Shown here in pieces: positions 1-8,970 of a stretch of DNA of 64,000 nucleotides; position 1 is the first letter of the stretch, and every line of letters begins with the position of its first letter. The translations under genes and the position numbers were made by a program. Under the pieces are notes generated by a model that was given only the letters and a program-made list of their open reading frames with translations, searched no databases and was not told the origin of the DNA. The stretch covers positions 1-64,000 of the forward strand of contig NZ_JAIZAP010000001.1 in the NCBI RefSeq assembly GCF_020404745.1, read 5' to 3'. Origin of the DNA: Aquibacillus saliphilus. Its GTDB lineage: Bacteria > Bacillota > Bacilli > Bacillales > Amphibacillaceae.

Positions 1-158
1 TGATCTCGAACCTCTGTTTCATATTTATTCATCCAACTTCGAAGCGTTTTGCGGTCAACTCCAGCAGCTTGTGCTGTGCTCGCATATTTGTTCGTTTCTA
101 ACGCCATTCGGACATAACGTTTTTTTAAATCCTCAATGATTTCTGCTTCTCTTGGCAT
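1..158 (-). CDS. HTH transposase-like protein, N-terminus only (cut by window edge)
   Basis: The reverse strand opens with ATG at 156-158, preceded by AAGGTGGTG, and reads without a stop to the window edge (about 52 codons). The peptide starts MPREAEIIEDLKKRYVRMAL and continues with a helix-turn-helix-like stretch (STAQAAGVDRKTLRSWMNKY), the type found at the N-terminus of transposase OrfA proteins and some phage or regulatory proteins. The rest of the gene lies outside the window, so IS family and integrity cannot be judged. A transposase-related protein is the best guess; a DNA-binding regulator is the alternative. Confidence 0.5.
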   Translation of the reverse strand, partial: MPREAEIIEDLKKRYVRMALETNKYASTAQAAGVDRKTLRSWMNKYETEVRD

Positions 159-552
159 CTTATCACCACCTTTATCGATTGATTTTTTATTAAAATCATT
201 CTACTCTTAATCGATTTAGGTGTCCAAAGGAATAAGGGGGCTTAAAAGAAAGAGTAAAGATTCGCCCCAAACACGCACTTTTTCGCCTTTATAGTAGTCG
301 GTGGCCACTGATTAGTTATACATTATTCTAGCTTGGTAACACCATCCGACGAGTTACCGCAGTCCCAAATTTTTCAGAAAACAGATTTTTGTTTAAAGTA
401 AGCTTAAACTTAGCTAGTAGACTTTTACTCCTCTAATTCAAGGAAATTTAGAGAAAAAATAGGCTATCCAGCATTCACCCATTTGTTAATTGTTGAATAA
501 GAAAACATAGGGAGAAAAACCCGAAAACAAAAAAAGGTGAGGAGTGGGTTAT
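159..552. other. Intergenic region with a small dyad
   Basis: No gene is visible here. If the gene at 1-158 belongs to an insertion sequence, its end probably falls near 210-240, but no second inverted repeat can be seen to confirm that. A dyad, GGTAAC (335-340) and GTTACC (353-358) separated by 12 bases, lies upstream of the catalase gene and could be an operator or a short hairpin. Confidence 0.3.
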
Positions 553-1413
553 TTGTTTTATCATGTAAAAGAACTTCAATACAGAGCAAAACCAGAGAGA
601 CCAGATGCGCTTTATGCCAAGAAATTACAAGAAATATTAGGGGGACAATTTGGTGAAATTTCTGTTGCCTTGCAATATTTATTTCAAGGTTGGGGAACAC
701 GAGGTGATGGAAAGTATAAAGATTTATTGATGGATACTGGTGCAGAGGAATTAGCACACGTTGAAATGCTAGCTACTATGATTGCCAGATTATTAGAAGA
801 TGCCCCTGTTGGCGATTTAGATGTGGCAGCTAAAGACCCTGTAATTGGTGCTGTTTTAGGCGGAATGAACCCTCAGCATGCAATTGTGTCAGGTCTGGGT
901 GCAATGCCAGTAGATAGTGTTGGTAATCCTTGGACGGCGAGCTACATTAATGCAAGCGGAAATTTACTAGCAGATTTTCGAATGAATTTAACATATGAAT
1001 CTCATGGTAGATTACAAGCGGTTCGTTTATATGAACAAACAACAGACCGCGGTGTTAAAGATATGCTTTCCTGGTTAATCGCACGTGACACGATGCACCA
1101 AAACCAATGGTTAGCAGCAATCGCAGAACTAGAAGCGAAGGAAAATGTGGTTGTACCAAGTACATTCCCGAGAGAGCTTGAAAAACAAGAAGTATCCTAC
1201 ACATTGTTCAACTACTCAGCGGGTAATGAGAGTGCAAAGGGCCGTTGGGCTTATGGAACAAGCATGGATGGTTGTGGTGTGTTTAATTATGTAGATAACC
1301 CAGTACCGTTCGGCAAAAAACCAAAACTTAAGCCAGCACCTCCATATATTCATGATACTCCACTTAGTGTATTGCGCACTTCCAACGTTCATCCAGACCC
1401 AGATATGAAATAG
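553..1413 (+). CDS. Manganese (non-heme) catalase
   Basis: The 286-residue product is a manganese catalase, a cytosolic di-manganese four-helix-bundle enzyme that disproportionates hydrogen peroxide. It starts LFYHVKELQYRAKPERPDAL and keeps the family landmarks: GGQFGEISVALQYLFQGW (first metal-ligand Glu), a TGAEELAHVEM segment (Glu and His ligands) and RDTMHQNQW (His ligand). Length is normal for the family, which includes B. subtilis YdbD and coat-associated CotJC. I chose TTG at 553 because family proteins begin M-F-Y-H and GGTGAGGAG ends 8 bases upstream; the in-frame GTG at 544 overlaps that ribosome site. The gene stands alone and ends in a clear terminator. Whether it is cytosolic or a spore-coat protein cannot be told from sequence. 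Confidence 0.9.
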   Translation: MFYHVKELQYRAKPERPDALYAKKLQEILGGQFGEISVALQYLFQGWGTRGDGKYKDLLMDTGAEELAHVEMLATMIARLLEDAPVGDLDVAAKDPVIGAVLGGMNPQHAIVSGLGAMPVDSVGNPWTASYINASGNLLADFRMNLTYESHGRLQAVRLYEQTTDRGVKDMLSWLIARDTMHQNQWLAAIAELEAKENVVVPSTFPRELEKQEVSYTLFNYSAGNESAKGRWAYGTSMDGCGVFNYVDNPVPFGKKPKLKPAPPYIHDTPLSVLRTSNVHPDPDMK

Positions 1414-1421
1414 CAATAACA

Positions 1422-1456
1422 AACGGGTGTCCAAATTTAATGGACGCTCGTTTTTT
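1422..1456 (+). terminator. Rho-independent terminator after the catalase gene
   Basis: ACGGGTGTCCA pairs with TGGACGCTCGT across an AT-rich loop and is followed by six T. Confidence 0.85.
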
Positions 1457-1463
1457 CATTTCT

Positions 1464-1664
1464 TAGGAAATTATAAAATTGGTTTCTTGTAGACAATTAA
1501 TTCCTAAGCTTTGCCACATCCAGCTCCGGCGCCTACCCGGAAATAAGCGGTTTGCTTATTTCAAATGCACCCGCCAGAGGTCTTAAATCAATCCTCTATG
1601 TTGCAAAGATGTAAAAAGGCGCCGAGGCTCGTCTTATTGCCCTAGGGTGAGTAAGGTGCCTGCG
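1464..1664 (+). repeat. Interspersed repeat copy A (longest copy)
   Basis: This 200-base block begins TAGGAAATTATAAAAT and has a matching arm near 1492-1503 (AATTAATTCCTA). It continues with CCACATCCAGCTCCGGCGCCTACCC, a GGAAATAAGCGGTTTGCTTATTTC hairpin, and an AGGTCTTAAATCAATCCTC to CGCCGAGGCTCGTCTTATT segment. Parts of it recur at 5183, 6324, 10311, 22516 and 60099, always downstream of a plus-strand gene. Confidence 0.8.
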
Positions 1665-1807
1665 TCTCAATAAATTAGATTAAATAAGTCTTATTAATCC
1701 ATAGGTTGAATACTATTAGACTAGGACGAGTAGTTAGATAGAGAGTTTTAACGGAATTAGTAATACCAAAGGTTTAAAATACTGATGCCCAATTAGGAGG
1801 GACTGCT

Positions 1808-3265
1808 TTGTTTAAACCATATAAAACAGCACCTTTTTTTGATGAAATGTTGAAATTAGATGGAACGCCAAGAACTCATTATTCTAAATTCCATCGAATT
1901 CTGAGTGATTTTAACGAAGAAGAACTAAAGAAAAAGCATGAAACTGCTCAACTATCTTTTTTAAGGCAAGGAATTACTTTCACTGTTTATAACAAAAACG
2001 AGAGTAAAGAGCAGATAATGCCTTTTGACTTTGTGCCAATCATTATTCCGGACGAGGAATGGAGAAAAGTGGAAAGAGGTATGATTCAAAGGACTGAGGC
2101 TTTAAATTTATTTTTAGAGGATATTTATCGGGAACAGAATATAGTAAAAGATGGGATTGTTCCAAAAGAATTAGTAGAGGGAAATCCATATTTTTACTAC
2201 AAACAAGTCCAAGGTATTGATATTCCTTTGAAAAACCACATTTTTCTGGCTGGTATTGATTTAATCAAAGATGAAAACGGTCAATACCTTGTCCTAGAGG
2301 ATAATTTGCGCAATCCATCGGGGATGTCCTATGTCTATCAAAACCGTTACGTAATGCGTCAAGTATATCCTGAATTTTTTTCGAAGCATTCGCTGTTCAC
2401 TTTAGAGCATCAGATCTCCTACTTACATGATGCAGTCTTAGCACATAGACCTCCAACACTTAAAAAAGGGACTGACCCTAGAGCTGTATTGCTGACTCCC
2501 GGTATATTTAATTCCGCTTACTACGACCATGTTTTTTTAGCGCAACAAATGGGGTTAGAGTTAGTTGAAGGGCGGGATTTACTTGTCAGAAATGATAAGG
2601 TGTACATGAAAACTATCAAAGGTTTAGAGCAGGTGGATATTATCTATCGAAGGATCGATGATGATTTTCTTGATCCTAAAGCATTTAATGAAGAATCAAC
2701 ATTAGGTGTTCCAGATTTACTCCAAGCTTACAGAAAAGGAAATGTTTCTATTTTAAATGGTATAGGAAATGGTGTGGCAGATGATAAAGCAACTTATGCA
2801 TATGTCCCAGATATTATTCGGTACTACTTAGATGAGGAACCAATAATTCCTAATGTTGAGACATATCGACTAAGGGATAAGGAACAAAGGGAATGGGTTC
2901 TTGATCACCTAGATCAATTAGTAATTAAAAATGTAGGTGCTTCAGGTGGCTATGATATGTTGATTGGACCACATGCTTCAGCAGAAGAAATCGAAATTTT
3001 TCGGCAAAAAATATTGGAAGCGCCTCATCAATATATTGCTCAACCAACTATTAAGCTATCCCGTGCTCCGGCTTATCAAGGTGACCAATTTTATCCTTGT
3101 CATGTTGACCTCCGTGTTTTTGTTATGAGAGGAAATGAAACGTACGTTCTTCCAGGTGGGCTATCACGTGTAGCATTAAAACAAGGTTCACTGGTAGTTA
3201 ATTCTTCTCAAGGCGGCGGAGGGAAAGATACATGGGTATTAAAAGGAAAGGGAAGTGATACTTAA
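1808..3265 (+). CDS. Circularly permuted ATP-grasp type 2 protein (DUF404/DUF407 family)
   Basis: The 485-residue protein belongs to the circularly permuted type 2 ATP-grasp family, predicted amidoligases that join carboxylate and amine groups using ATP. Visible family blocks are GIDLIKDENGQYLVLEDNLRNPSG (about 148-171), LTPGIFNSAYYDH, RRIDDDFLDP, IVKNVGASGGYDM-type phosphate-binding loop (VIKNVGASGGYDML, about 373-386) and HVDLRVFV with a Gly-rich SSQGGGGKDTWVL end. Length is typical. The TTG start at 1808 has AGGAGGG seven bases upstream. Its stop codon overlaps the next start (TAATG), so the pair is translationally coupled. In many bacteria this enzyme travels with an alpha-E protein and a transglutaminase, as here. 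Substrate is unknown; the proposed role in peptide or protein modification is a published prediction, not an activity shown here. Confidence 0.88.
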   Translation: MFKPYKTAPFFDEMLKLDGTPRTHYSKFHRILSDFNEEELKKKHETAQLSFLRQGITFTVYNKNESKEQIMPFDFVPIIIPDEEWRKVERGMIQRTEALNLFLEDIYREQNIVKDGIVPKELVEGNPYFYYKQVQGIDIPLKNHIFLAGIDLIKDENGQYLVLEDNLRNPSGMSYVYQNRYVMRQVYPEFFSKHSLFTLEHQISYLHDAVLAHRPPTLKKGTDPRAVLLTPGIFNSAYYDHVFLAQQMGLELVEGRDLLVRNDKVYMKTIKGLEQVDIIYRRIDDDFLDPKAFNEESTLGVPDLLQAYRKGNVSILNGIGNGVADDKATYAYVPDIIRYYLDEEPIIPNVETYRLRDKEQREWVLDHLDQLVIKNVGASGGYDMLIGPHASAEEIEIFRQKILEAPHQYIAQPTIKLSRAPAYQGDQFYPCHVDLRVFVMRGNETYVLPGGLSRVALKQGSLVVNSSQGGGGKDTWVLKGKGSDT

Positions 3266-5154
3266 TGCTTAGTAGGGTTGCAGATTGTTTATTCTGGATG
3301 TCACGTAACATTGAACGAGCAGAAAATAACGCAAGAATACTGAGTGTCCAATTAATTCAAATTTTAGAAGCTTCAGACGAAGAGATATTAGCAAATCATG
3401 ATTGGGAAGTTGTGATTGAAATATGCGGTTCTTTGTCAGAATTTAAACAGACAGGGCGTTCCCTTACACAAGAAAGAGATATTATCGATTACTTGTTGTT
3501 TTCTACTGAAAATGAAAATTCGATTACAAATTGTGTTTGGGCAGCTAGAGAAAATGCCAAAACAACAAGAGATCACCTTCCAGACGATTTATGGGAAATA
3601 TGGAATGACTTTTGTTTATCTTTTCGCGATTTTAATACAAGCGATTGGACAAAAGATGACATACAAAAATTATTAAAGCAAATTAAACTGACTGCATTAA
3701 CTGTCCAGGGGATTGTGGAATCGTCGATGCCTCGGGGTGGTGTTGCCTATCGATTTATTAAGATTGGAAAGTGGCTTGAACGGGCCGAAAAAACAACGCG
3801 AATATTAAATGTAGTATGCAATAACACAGTTTCAGCAGAGACTAAATATAATTACCATGGTCAATATTATTATTATTGGAGGTCAGCTTTACAGCTCGTT
3901 AACGGATATGAAGCCTATTTAAAACAAAACCCACCTCAGATGAATCCAAAAGCAGTGCTTACTTTTCTAATTTCAAATAAGGAGTTTCCTCGGTCGATAC
4001 TGTATTGTATCAACCATGTAAGACAAGCGGTTTATGAAATGGAAGGCGGTAAAGTTTCTCACTATTCGTGGAAAATGTATGCATCACTTGATCAATTGGC
4101 GGAAGAGTTTAATCAAGTGAAAATCAATGATTTAGAATTAAAGGAATTAAGTGCATTCTTAGATAATTTTCAGAATAGATGTAACGAAATTGGAATTATT
4201 TTTTCGAAAACATACTATTTGATTGAGCCCGATATAGACTTTAAAACGAATACTAAACAAACTTTTCAAAGCCAACAACAAAATACGGAGAGTAGATCAA
4301 GCATGAAATACCAAATTATTCACACAAATCGTTTTGATTATGAATCACCTGTTAACCAGAGTATGAACACGATAAGACTGAAACCGAGGACAGATGAGTG
4401 TCAGAGGTTGCTATCCTATCGAAATGAGATTCAACCTTCTTCTCTAACAAAAGAACATTTGGATTTGTGGGGAAACCATGTGGAGACATTTTTCATCCCT
4501 GAACAACACAACCATTTAGAAGTAACCACAACTTCTATCGTCAGTATTCAAAAAAGTCCGTTTATCCACCGGGTAGAATACTCGCCGGAAATGAAAGCCA
4601 TCTTTCATTCCGATTTGTTTCATAATCATTATTTATCTTTCTTAAATGAAACGGAGTACACGTATCTCAAACCAGGACAAATAGAGGAGGTAATTAATGA
4701 AGTCGGTGAGATAGAGAATCCAGTCCAATTTTCAATTGCTATCATGCAGTATTTACATGAAAGATTTAACTACAATGGAGACGCTACACATGTAAATACA
4801 AAAGCATATGAATCCTTTGAACTTAAAAATGGTGTATGTCAGGATATTACTCATGTGATGCTTGGAATTGTTCGAGCCAAAAATATACCAGCTCGCTATG
4901 TGAGTGGTTACTTATATGTAGGTGACAATTCTGCTTTGGTTGGTGATTCTGCAACACACGCATGGGTAGAGATAATGGTGCCGGGAATCGGCTGGGTAGG
5001 ACTTGATCCTACTAATAATGTCGAAGCGTTGGAAAATCACATCCGTGTTGGTACTGGCCGAGATTATGCAGATGTTAGTCCACTACAGGGTGTTTACCGA
5101 GGTGGAGGTCATACACTTGATGTTCGTGTTACGGTTACTTTAATAGATCAATAA
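3265..5154 (+). CDS. Fusion protein: alpha-E domain (DUF403) plus transglutaminase-like protease
   Basis: The 629-residue protein joins two domains normally encoded separately. Residues 1 to about 320 are an all-helical alpha-E domain (MLSRVADCLFWMSRNIERAE; later SSMPRGGVAYRFIKIGKWLERAEKTTRIL). Residues from about 347 are a bacterial transglutaminase-like protein with its N-terminal beta region (MKYQIIHTNRFDYESPVNQS) and a papain-like core: C525 in KNGVCQD, H565 in ATHAWVE and D581 in LDPTNN. A Gln/Thr/Ser-rich linker (about 328-346) separates them. An internal ATG (4303) in the same frame follows GGAG at 4287-4290, so a separate transglutaminase might also be made. It overlaps the ATP-grasp gene by one base. 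Family context suggests the three activities build and process a peptide-like product; this is inference. Confidence 0.88.
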   Translation: MLSRVADCLFWMSRNIERAENNARILSVQLIQILEASDEEILANHDWEVVIEICGSLSEFKQTGRSLTQERDIIDYLLFSTENENSITNCVWAARENAKTTRDHLPDDLWEIWNDFCLSFRDFNTSDWTKDDIQKLLKQIKLTALTVQGIVESSMPRGGVAYRFIKIGKWLERAEKTTRILNVVCNNTVSAETKYNYHGQYYYYWRSALQLVNGYEAYLKQNPPQMNPKAVLTFLISNKEFPRSILYCINHVRQAVYEMEGGKVSHYSWKMYASLDQLAEEFNQVKINDLELKELSAFLDNFQNRCNEIGIIFSKTYYLIEPDIDFKTNTKQTFQSQQQNTESRSSMKYQIIHTNRFDYESPVNQSMNTIRLKPRTDECQRLLSYRNEIQPSSLTKEHLDLWGNHVETFFIPEQHNHLEVTTTSIVSIQKSPFIHRVEYSPEMKAIFHSDLFHNHYLSFLNETEYTYLKPGQIEEVINEVGEIENPVQFSIAIMQYLHERFNYNGDATHVNTKAYESFELKNGVCQDITHVMLGIVRAKNIPARYVSGYLYVGDNSALVGDSATHAWVEIMVPGIGWVGLDPTNNVEALENHIRVGTGRDYADVSPLQGVYRGGGHTLDVRVTVTLIDQ

Positions 5155-5182
5155 AATACATGACTGACTTCTTGTTCTTGCT

Positions 5183-5334
5183 TAGGAAATTATAAATTTG
5201 GTTTCGTGTGGATAATTAATTTCTAAGTTAACCACATCCAGCTACCGCCTGAGGTCTTAAGTCAATCCTCTATGCCTGCTAAGAACTTAGGCGCCGAGGC
5301 TCGTCTTATTCCCTAGGGTGAGCATGTTGCCTGC
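5183..5334 (+). repeat. Interspersed repeat copy B
   Basis: It shares with copy A the TAGGAAATTATAAA start, its inverted partner (TAATTTCTA), CCACATCCAGCT, GAGGTCTTAAGTCAATCCTC and GGCGCCGAGGCTCGTCTTATT, followed by CCCTAGGGTGAG. The central GGAAATAAGCGG hairpin of copy A is missing. It lies about 30 bases after the transglutaminase stop codon. Confidence 0.8.
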
Positions 5335-5434
5335 ACTTTAGTTGTTGTAAAACTTAAAACATTTTTAAGGGTAGCGACACTAAAAGGCTCCTTGATTTCA
5401 ATTATAGAAATAAGAATGTGGGAGGAGGGAGCAA

Positions 5435-6277
5435 GTGAAACCTATTTTAATTATAGATCCAGGGCATGGCGGTGCTGATCCAGGAGGGGGTTCTAATCAG
5501 TACTGGATAGAAAAGGATATGAATTTAAAAATTTCTATCTATCAATATCGTCGCTTTCAGCAGTTGAATTTTCCAGTTGCGATAACTAGATCTAACGATA
5601 CAACCCTTACCAATGAAAAACGAACGAAGATAGTACGTGACAGTGGAGCTGCTTACTGTATTTCTAATCACATTAACGCAGGAGGTGGAGATGGAGGAGA
5701 GATTATTCACTCCATCTATAGTAATGGGAAATTAGCAAAAGTACTTGCTGGAAAATTACAAAAAAGCGGGCAAAATGTGAGACGAATATTTACTAGAACT
5801 CTTCCTTCTGGTATAGGACAAGACTATTATTTTATGATACGAGAAACTGGTAAAGTACAAACCAACATTATCGAGTATGGATTTGCAGATTCAGAAATGG
5901 ATGATATCAAACAACTAAGAAATCATTGGCAGGATTATGCTGAAGCAGTCGTACTTGGGATCTGTCAATATTGTGGATATAGTTACTTCGCACCAAGAGG
6001 TAGAGCATCTGTAATCAATCAAACTAAAACCTTTCAATCCATGAAAGACCAACAATTTATTGGTAAGCGTGTGGAAAGTAAAGTAGACGGATTAAGGTTT
6101 TATAATAAACCATCATGGGGTGATAATGCTTTAGTTAATACAATTAATAAAGGAATTGGCTTTCCGAAAATTTTAGCACGGGTCAGAGTAGGGGAAGGAT
6201 TTCAATATCAAGTAGAAAACTCCAATGGTCAACTATTTTATCTTACCGCAAATGAAAAATTCGTTCGTATTACTTAG
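5435..6277 (+). CDS. N-acetylmuramoyl-L-alanine amidase (Amidase_3) with C-terminal SH3-like region
   Basis: The 280-residue protein has a zinc amidase core that cuts the bond between N-acetylmuramic acid and L-alanine in peptidoglycan. The metal and catalytic positions are visible: H11 in DPGHGG, E26 in WIEKDMN, H79 in ISNHINA and the Glu of NIIEYGF. Residues about 205-280 (LRFYNKPSWGDNALVNTINKG and on) resemble an SH3-type cell-wall-binding domain. No signal peptide is present, as in phage or holin-released endolysins and some mother-cell sporulation amidases. GTG at 5435 has GGGAGGAGGGAG just upstream. No phage genes flank it. Its proximity to the ATP-grasp/transglutaminase pair may be chance, as 280 bases and a repeat lie between. 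Confidence 0.85.
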   Translation: MKPILIIDPGHGGADPGGGSNQYWIEKDMNLKISIYQYRRFQQLNFPVAITRSNDTTLTNEKRTKIVRDSGAAYCISNHINAGGGDGGEIIHSIYSNGKLAKVLAGKLQKSGQNVRRIFTRTLPSGIGQDYYFMIRETGKVQTNIIEYGFADSEMDDIKQLRNHWQDYAEAVVLGICQYCGYSYFAPRGRASVINQTKTFQSMKDQQFIGKRVESKVDGLRFYNKPSWGDNALVNTINKGIGFPKILARVRVGEGFQYQVENSNGQLFYLTANEKFVRIT

Positions 6278-6286
6278 TGGTTAGTA

Positions 6287-6320
6287 GGCTGTTTCTCGAA
6301 CTTGGAACAGTCTTTTTATT
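6287..6320 (+). terminator. Terminator after the amidase gene
   Basis: GGCTGTTTC pairs with GGAACAGTC and is followed by a T-rich tract. Confidence 0.75.
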
Positions 6321-6323
6321 TTT

Positions 6324-6392
6324 TGAGAAATTATAAAATGAACTGCTATAGATAATTCATTCTTAATTTTGCCACGTCCAGATCCGGCTCCT
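6324..6392 (+). repeat. Interspersed repeat copy C (short, degenerate)
   Basis: GAGAAATTATAAAATG, an inverted partner near 6353-6366, then GCCACGTCCAGATCCGGCTCC. This matches the 5' half of copy A only. It directly follows the amidase terminator. Confidence 0.65.
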
Positions 6393-6564
6393 TCTCATTT
6401 GTTCCTTGTAAGAGACTAAACTTATATGTTTTAAAGTTTAAGTCGATGGGAAAAAGAGAATAAGGCATTTCTAAATCAAAATCTGTTATAATTTACTAGA
6501 GATATTTTGTAGATATCTTTAAAAATTAGAAAAGCGTCAATTGCCATTGCGAGGAGAGATACAA

Positions 6565-8367
6565 ATGAACAGCCAATATACAATGGAATGGAACTTAGAT
6601 TCACTGTTTTCTGGAGGAAGCAGTTCTAAAGAATTACATAATTATATATCTGAACTCAAAAAAAATATGGATGTGTTATTAAGTGCTGTAAACAAGTTTA
6701 TTATTCCTGAACATTCTAATGATTCCAAGGATTTGGAAGATGTTATCCAATTACTAGAGAAAGCAACTAAACAATTGAGTGAGTTTTCCTCCTTTGTGAG
6801 CTGCTTATCCGCTCAGGACGTTGGTGACAAAGAAGCTAAGCTACTAGTAGGTAAAAGAAGTCAACTTTCATCATTATATGCTACCACCATATCTAAATTT
6901 GATCAGAAATTGGTCCAAATTGAAGAAAATGTTTGGGAACACCTAATAGAACAACAAACACTCATCGCGTTTAAGTTTGTACTTAATGAAAGAAGGAAAT
7001 TAGCAAAGGAAAAACTTCCAATAGAGCAAGAAATCCTACTAAATGACCTATCCGTTGATGGCTATCATGCTTGGGGAGAGATGTATGATACTATTGTCGG
7101 CAAGATGAGCGTGGAACTAACTAATGGTGATGAGTCTGAGCATCTTTCTGTAGGACAGGCAGCTAATCGATTAAGTGATCCAAGCCGTTTGAAACGTAAA
7201 GAAGCATTTACAGAATTAGAGAAAGAGTGGAAGAAGAACTCAGAGCTATTTGCTGAAACAATTAATCATTTGGCTGGATTTCGTCTACAAACCTATAACC
7301 ATCGCGGCTGGGCTCACGTGCTCAAAGAGCCACTCGATTATAACCGGATGAGTGATGAGACGTTACATGCAATGTGGGAAGCAATAGCTAATAATAAAAC
7401 CCCTTTTGTATCTTATTTAAAAAGAAAGGCGGAACTACTTGGTTTAGAGAAACTAAGTTGGTTTGATTTAGAGGCTCCAATTGCTACTTCCACTAAAACA
7501 ATTAACTTTGATGAAGCTGCCAGGACGATTATTGAACAGTTTAGTCGATTTAGTACAAATATGGCTGAGTTTGCTCAAACTGCTTTTGATAAAGGGTGGA
7601 TCGAAGCGGAAGATAGAGCAGGCAAACGACCGGGTGGATTTTGTACTAGCTTTCCAGATAGCGGTGAAACTAGAATATTTATGACTTATTCTGGTACAGC
7701 ATCCAATGTCGCGACATTAGCTCATGAACTCGGTCATGGATATCATCAGCATGTAATGGATGAATTAAGTGTGTTGAATCAGGACTATGCTATGAATGTA
7801 GCGGAAACAGCTTCAACCTTAGCTGAAATGGTTATTGCCGATGCAGCTGTACGAAATGCGACAACTCAAGATGAGAAAATATCGTTACTCGAAGAAAAAA
7901 TCCAGCGTAGCGTAGCATTTTTTATGAATATACATTCACGTTTTCTTTTTGAAAATAAGTTTTACCTAGAACGTCGAAACGGAATTGTTTCAGCTGAGAG
8001 ACTAAGTGAGTTAATGGTTGAAGCACAAAAAGAAGCATACTGTAATGAACTTGAATCTTATGATCCAACGTTCTGGGCGTCCAAGTTGCATTTTCATATT
8101 ACAGATGTTCCATTTTACAATTTCCCATATACGTTTGGTTATCTATTTAGTCTAGGAATTTATGCGAATGCAGTTGAATCAGATGGAAACTTTGAAGAGT
8201 CATATAAAGAATTATTAAGGGACACTGGAATTATGACTGTTGAAGATTTGGCTAAAAAACATCTAAATGTAGATCTTGGAGGATTAGATTTCTGGGAAAA
8301 AGGCATTGAGTTATGTATTGCTGATGTCGAGGAATTTTTGCGGTTAACGGAAAATAAAATTAGATAA
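6565..8367 (+). CDS. M3 family oligoendopeptidase F-type metallopeptidase
   Basis: The 600-residue cytosolic zinc peptidase belongs to family M3 (oligoendopeptidase F-like) and should cut short peptides. The HEXXH zinc motif is in THELGH-type context ATLAHELGHGYHQH, with the third ligand Glu in ETASTLAEM about 26 residues on; a conserved CTSFPDSGETRIFMTYSGT block precedes it. The protein ends with the family's YPYTFGYLFSLGIY block. ATG at 6565 is preceded by GAGGAGAG; an upstream in-frame TTG (6541) has no ribosome site. A TATAAT box lies at 6487-6492. The gene is followed by a very strong terminator. It is a single-gene unit with no obvious partner. Confidence 0.92.
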   Translation: MNSQYTMEWNLDSLFSGGSSSKELHNYISELKKNMDVLLSAVNKFIIPEHSNDSKDLEDVIQLLEKATKQLSEFSSFVSCLSAQDVGDKEAKLLVGKRSQLSSLYATTISKFDQKLVQIEENVWEHLIEQQTLIAFKFVLNERRKLAKEKLPIEQEILLNDLSVDGYHAWGEMYDTIVGKMSVELTNGDESEHLSVGQAANRLSDPSRLKRKEAFTELEKEWKKNSELFAETINHLAGFRLQTYNHRGWAHVLKEPLDYNRMSDETLHAMWEAIANNKTPFVSYLKRKAELLGLEKLSWFDLEAPIATSTKTINFDEAARTIIEQFSRFSTNMAEFAQTAFDKGWIEAEDRAGKRPGGFCTSFPDSGETRIFMTYSGTASNVATLAHELGHGYHQHVMDELSVLNQDYAMNVAETASTLAEMVIADAAVRNATTQDEKISLLEEKIQRSVAFFMNIHSRFLFENKFYLERRNGIVSAERLSELMVEAQKEAYCNELESYDPTFWASKLHFHITDVPFYNFPYTFGYLFSLGIYANAVESDGNFEESYKELLRDTGIMTVEDLAKKHLNVDLGGLDFWEKGIELCIADVEEFLRLTENKIR

Positions 8368-8382
8368 AAACTTTAGAAATTT

Positions 8383-8416
8383 AAGAGGTTTTCCCAAGCT
8401 TGGGAAAACCTCTTTT
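8383..8416. terminator. Bidirectional terminator (34-base near-perfect palindrome)
   Basis: AAGAGGTTTTCCCAAGC pairs perfectly with GCTTGGGAAAACCTCTT. It has A and T tracts on both sides and serves both the peptidase gene and the convergent gene at 8433. Confidence 0.9.
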
Positions 8417-8432
8417 AAAAGTGGCTAATAAA

Positions 8433-8729
8433 TTAGTGTTGATTACTTTTTTTGGTTTTCAGGAATTCTCTTTTTAATTCATCTGGAGATGATTTTACGT
8501 TAAAAGTGAATACACCTTGGTTAGTATGCAAGTATAATAAACAATAATTAGATGATGTGAGTAGCTTATAAGAAACATCAAGCACTTCATCTAGATAAAA
8601 TTGATGCATAGGTGTTGTTATTCGGTCTATATAGAGGTTAATGTATTTTTCTGATTCAAAATAAAACTGTTGGTTATTACTTATTTCACGATTTACTATG
8701 AAAAACGGTTGAGAATATACAATATTCAA
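8433..8729 (-). CDS. Small uncharacterised protein
   Basis: This 98-residue protein is not recognised. It begins LNIVYSQPFFIVNREISNNQ and is rich in aromatic and beta-forming residues with no membrane segment or motif. I place the start at TTG 8727-8729 because GGAGGT lies 5 to 6 bases upstream; a longer reading starting at 8771 would put that ribosome site inside the gene. It is a single gene, convergent with the peptidase and sharing its terminator. Pattern and size are compatible with a small PH-like or regulatory domain, but nothing firm can be said. Confidence 0.6.
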   Translation of the reverse strand: MNIVYSQPFFIVNREISNNQQFYFESEKYINLYIDRITTPMHQFYLDEVLDVSYKLLTSSNYCLLYLHTNQGVFTFNVKSSPDELKREFLKTKKSNQH

Positions 8730-8970
8730 ACTTGAACCTCCCTGCATGAATACCTCTAAATTATGACACATAATTAGATGATGCTCAACTTGTGTTACTT
8801 CGAAGAATTTTGAAGCGCGAGAATATGGTTGTGTTAACTTTTCAGTATAAACAAATCAATTTCATAAAACCTATTTACTACTATATCTCAAATAAAAAAA
8901 ATCATCCTAAAATTATTTTATGGTACGTATTTCACTACTTGCTGAATAGTATAAAGCAGAGGTGATTCGT

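Noticed and set aside
5435-6277. Amidase as part of a prophage lysis cassette
   Set aside because: No holin or other phage gene lies nearby.
6541-6564. Upstream TTG start for the M3 peptidase
   Set aside because: It has no ribosome site, and GAGGAGAG lies correctly for ATG 6565.
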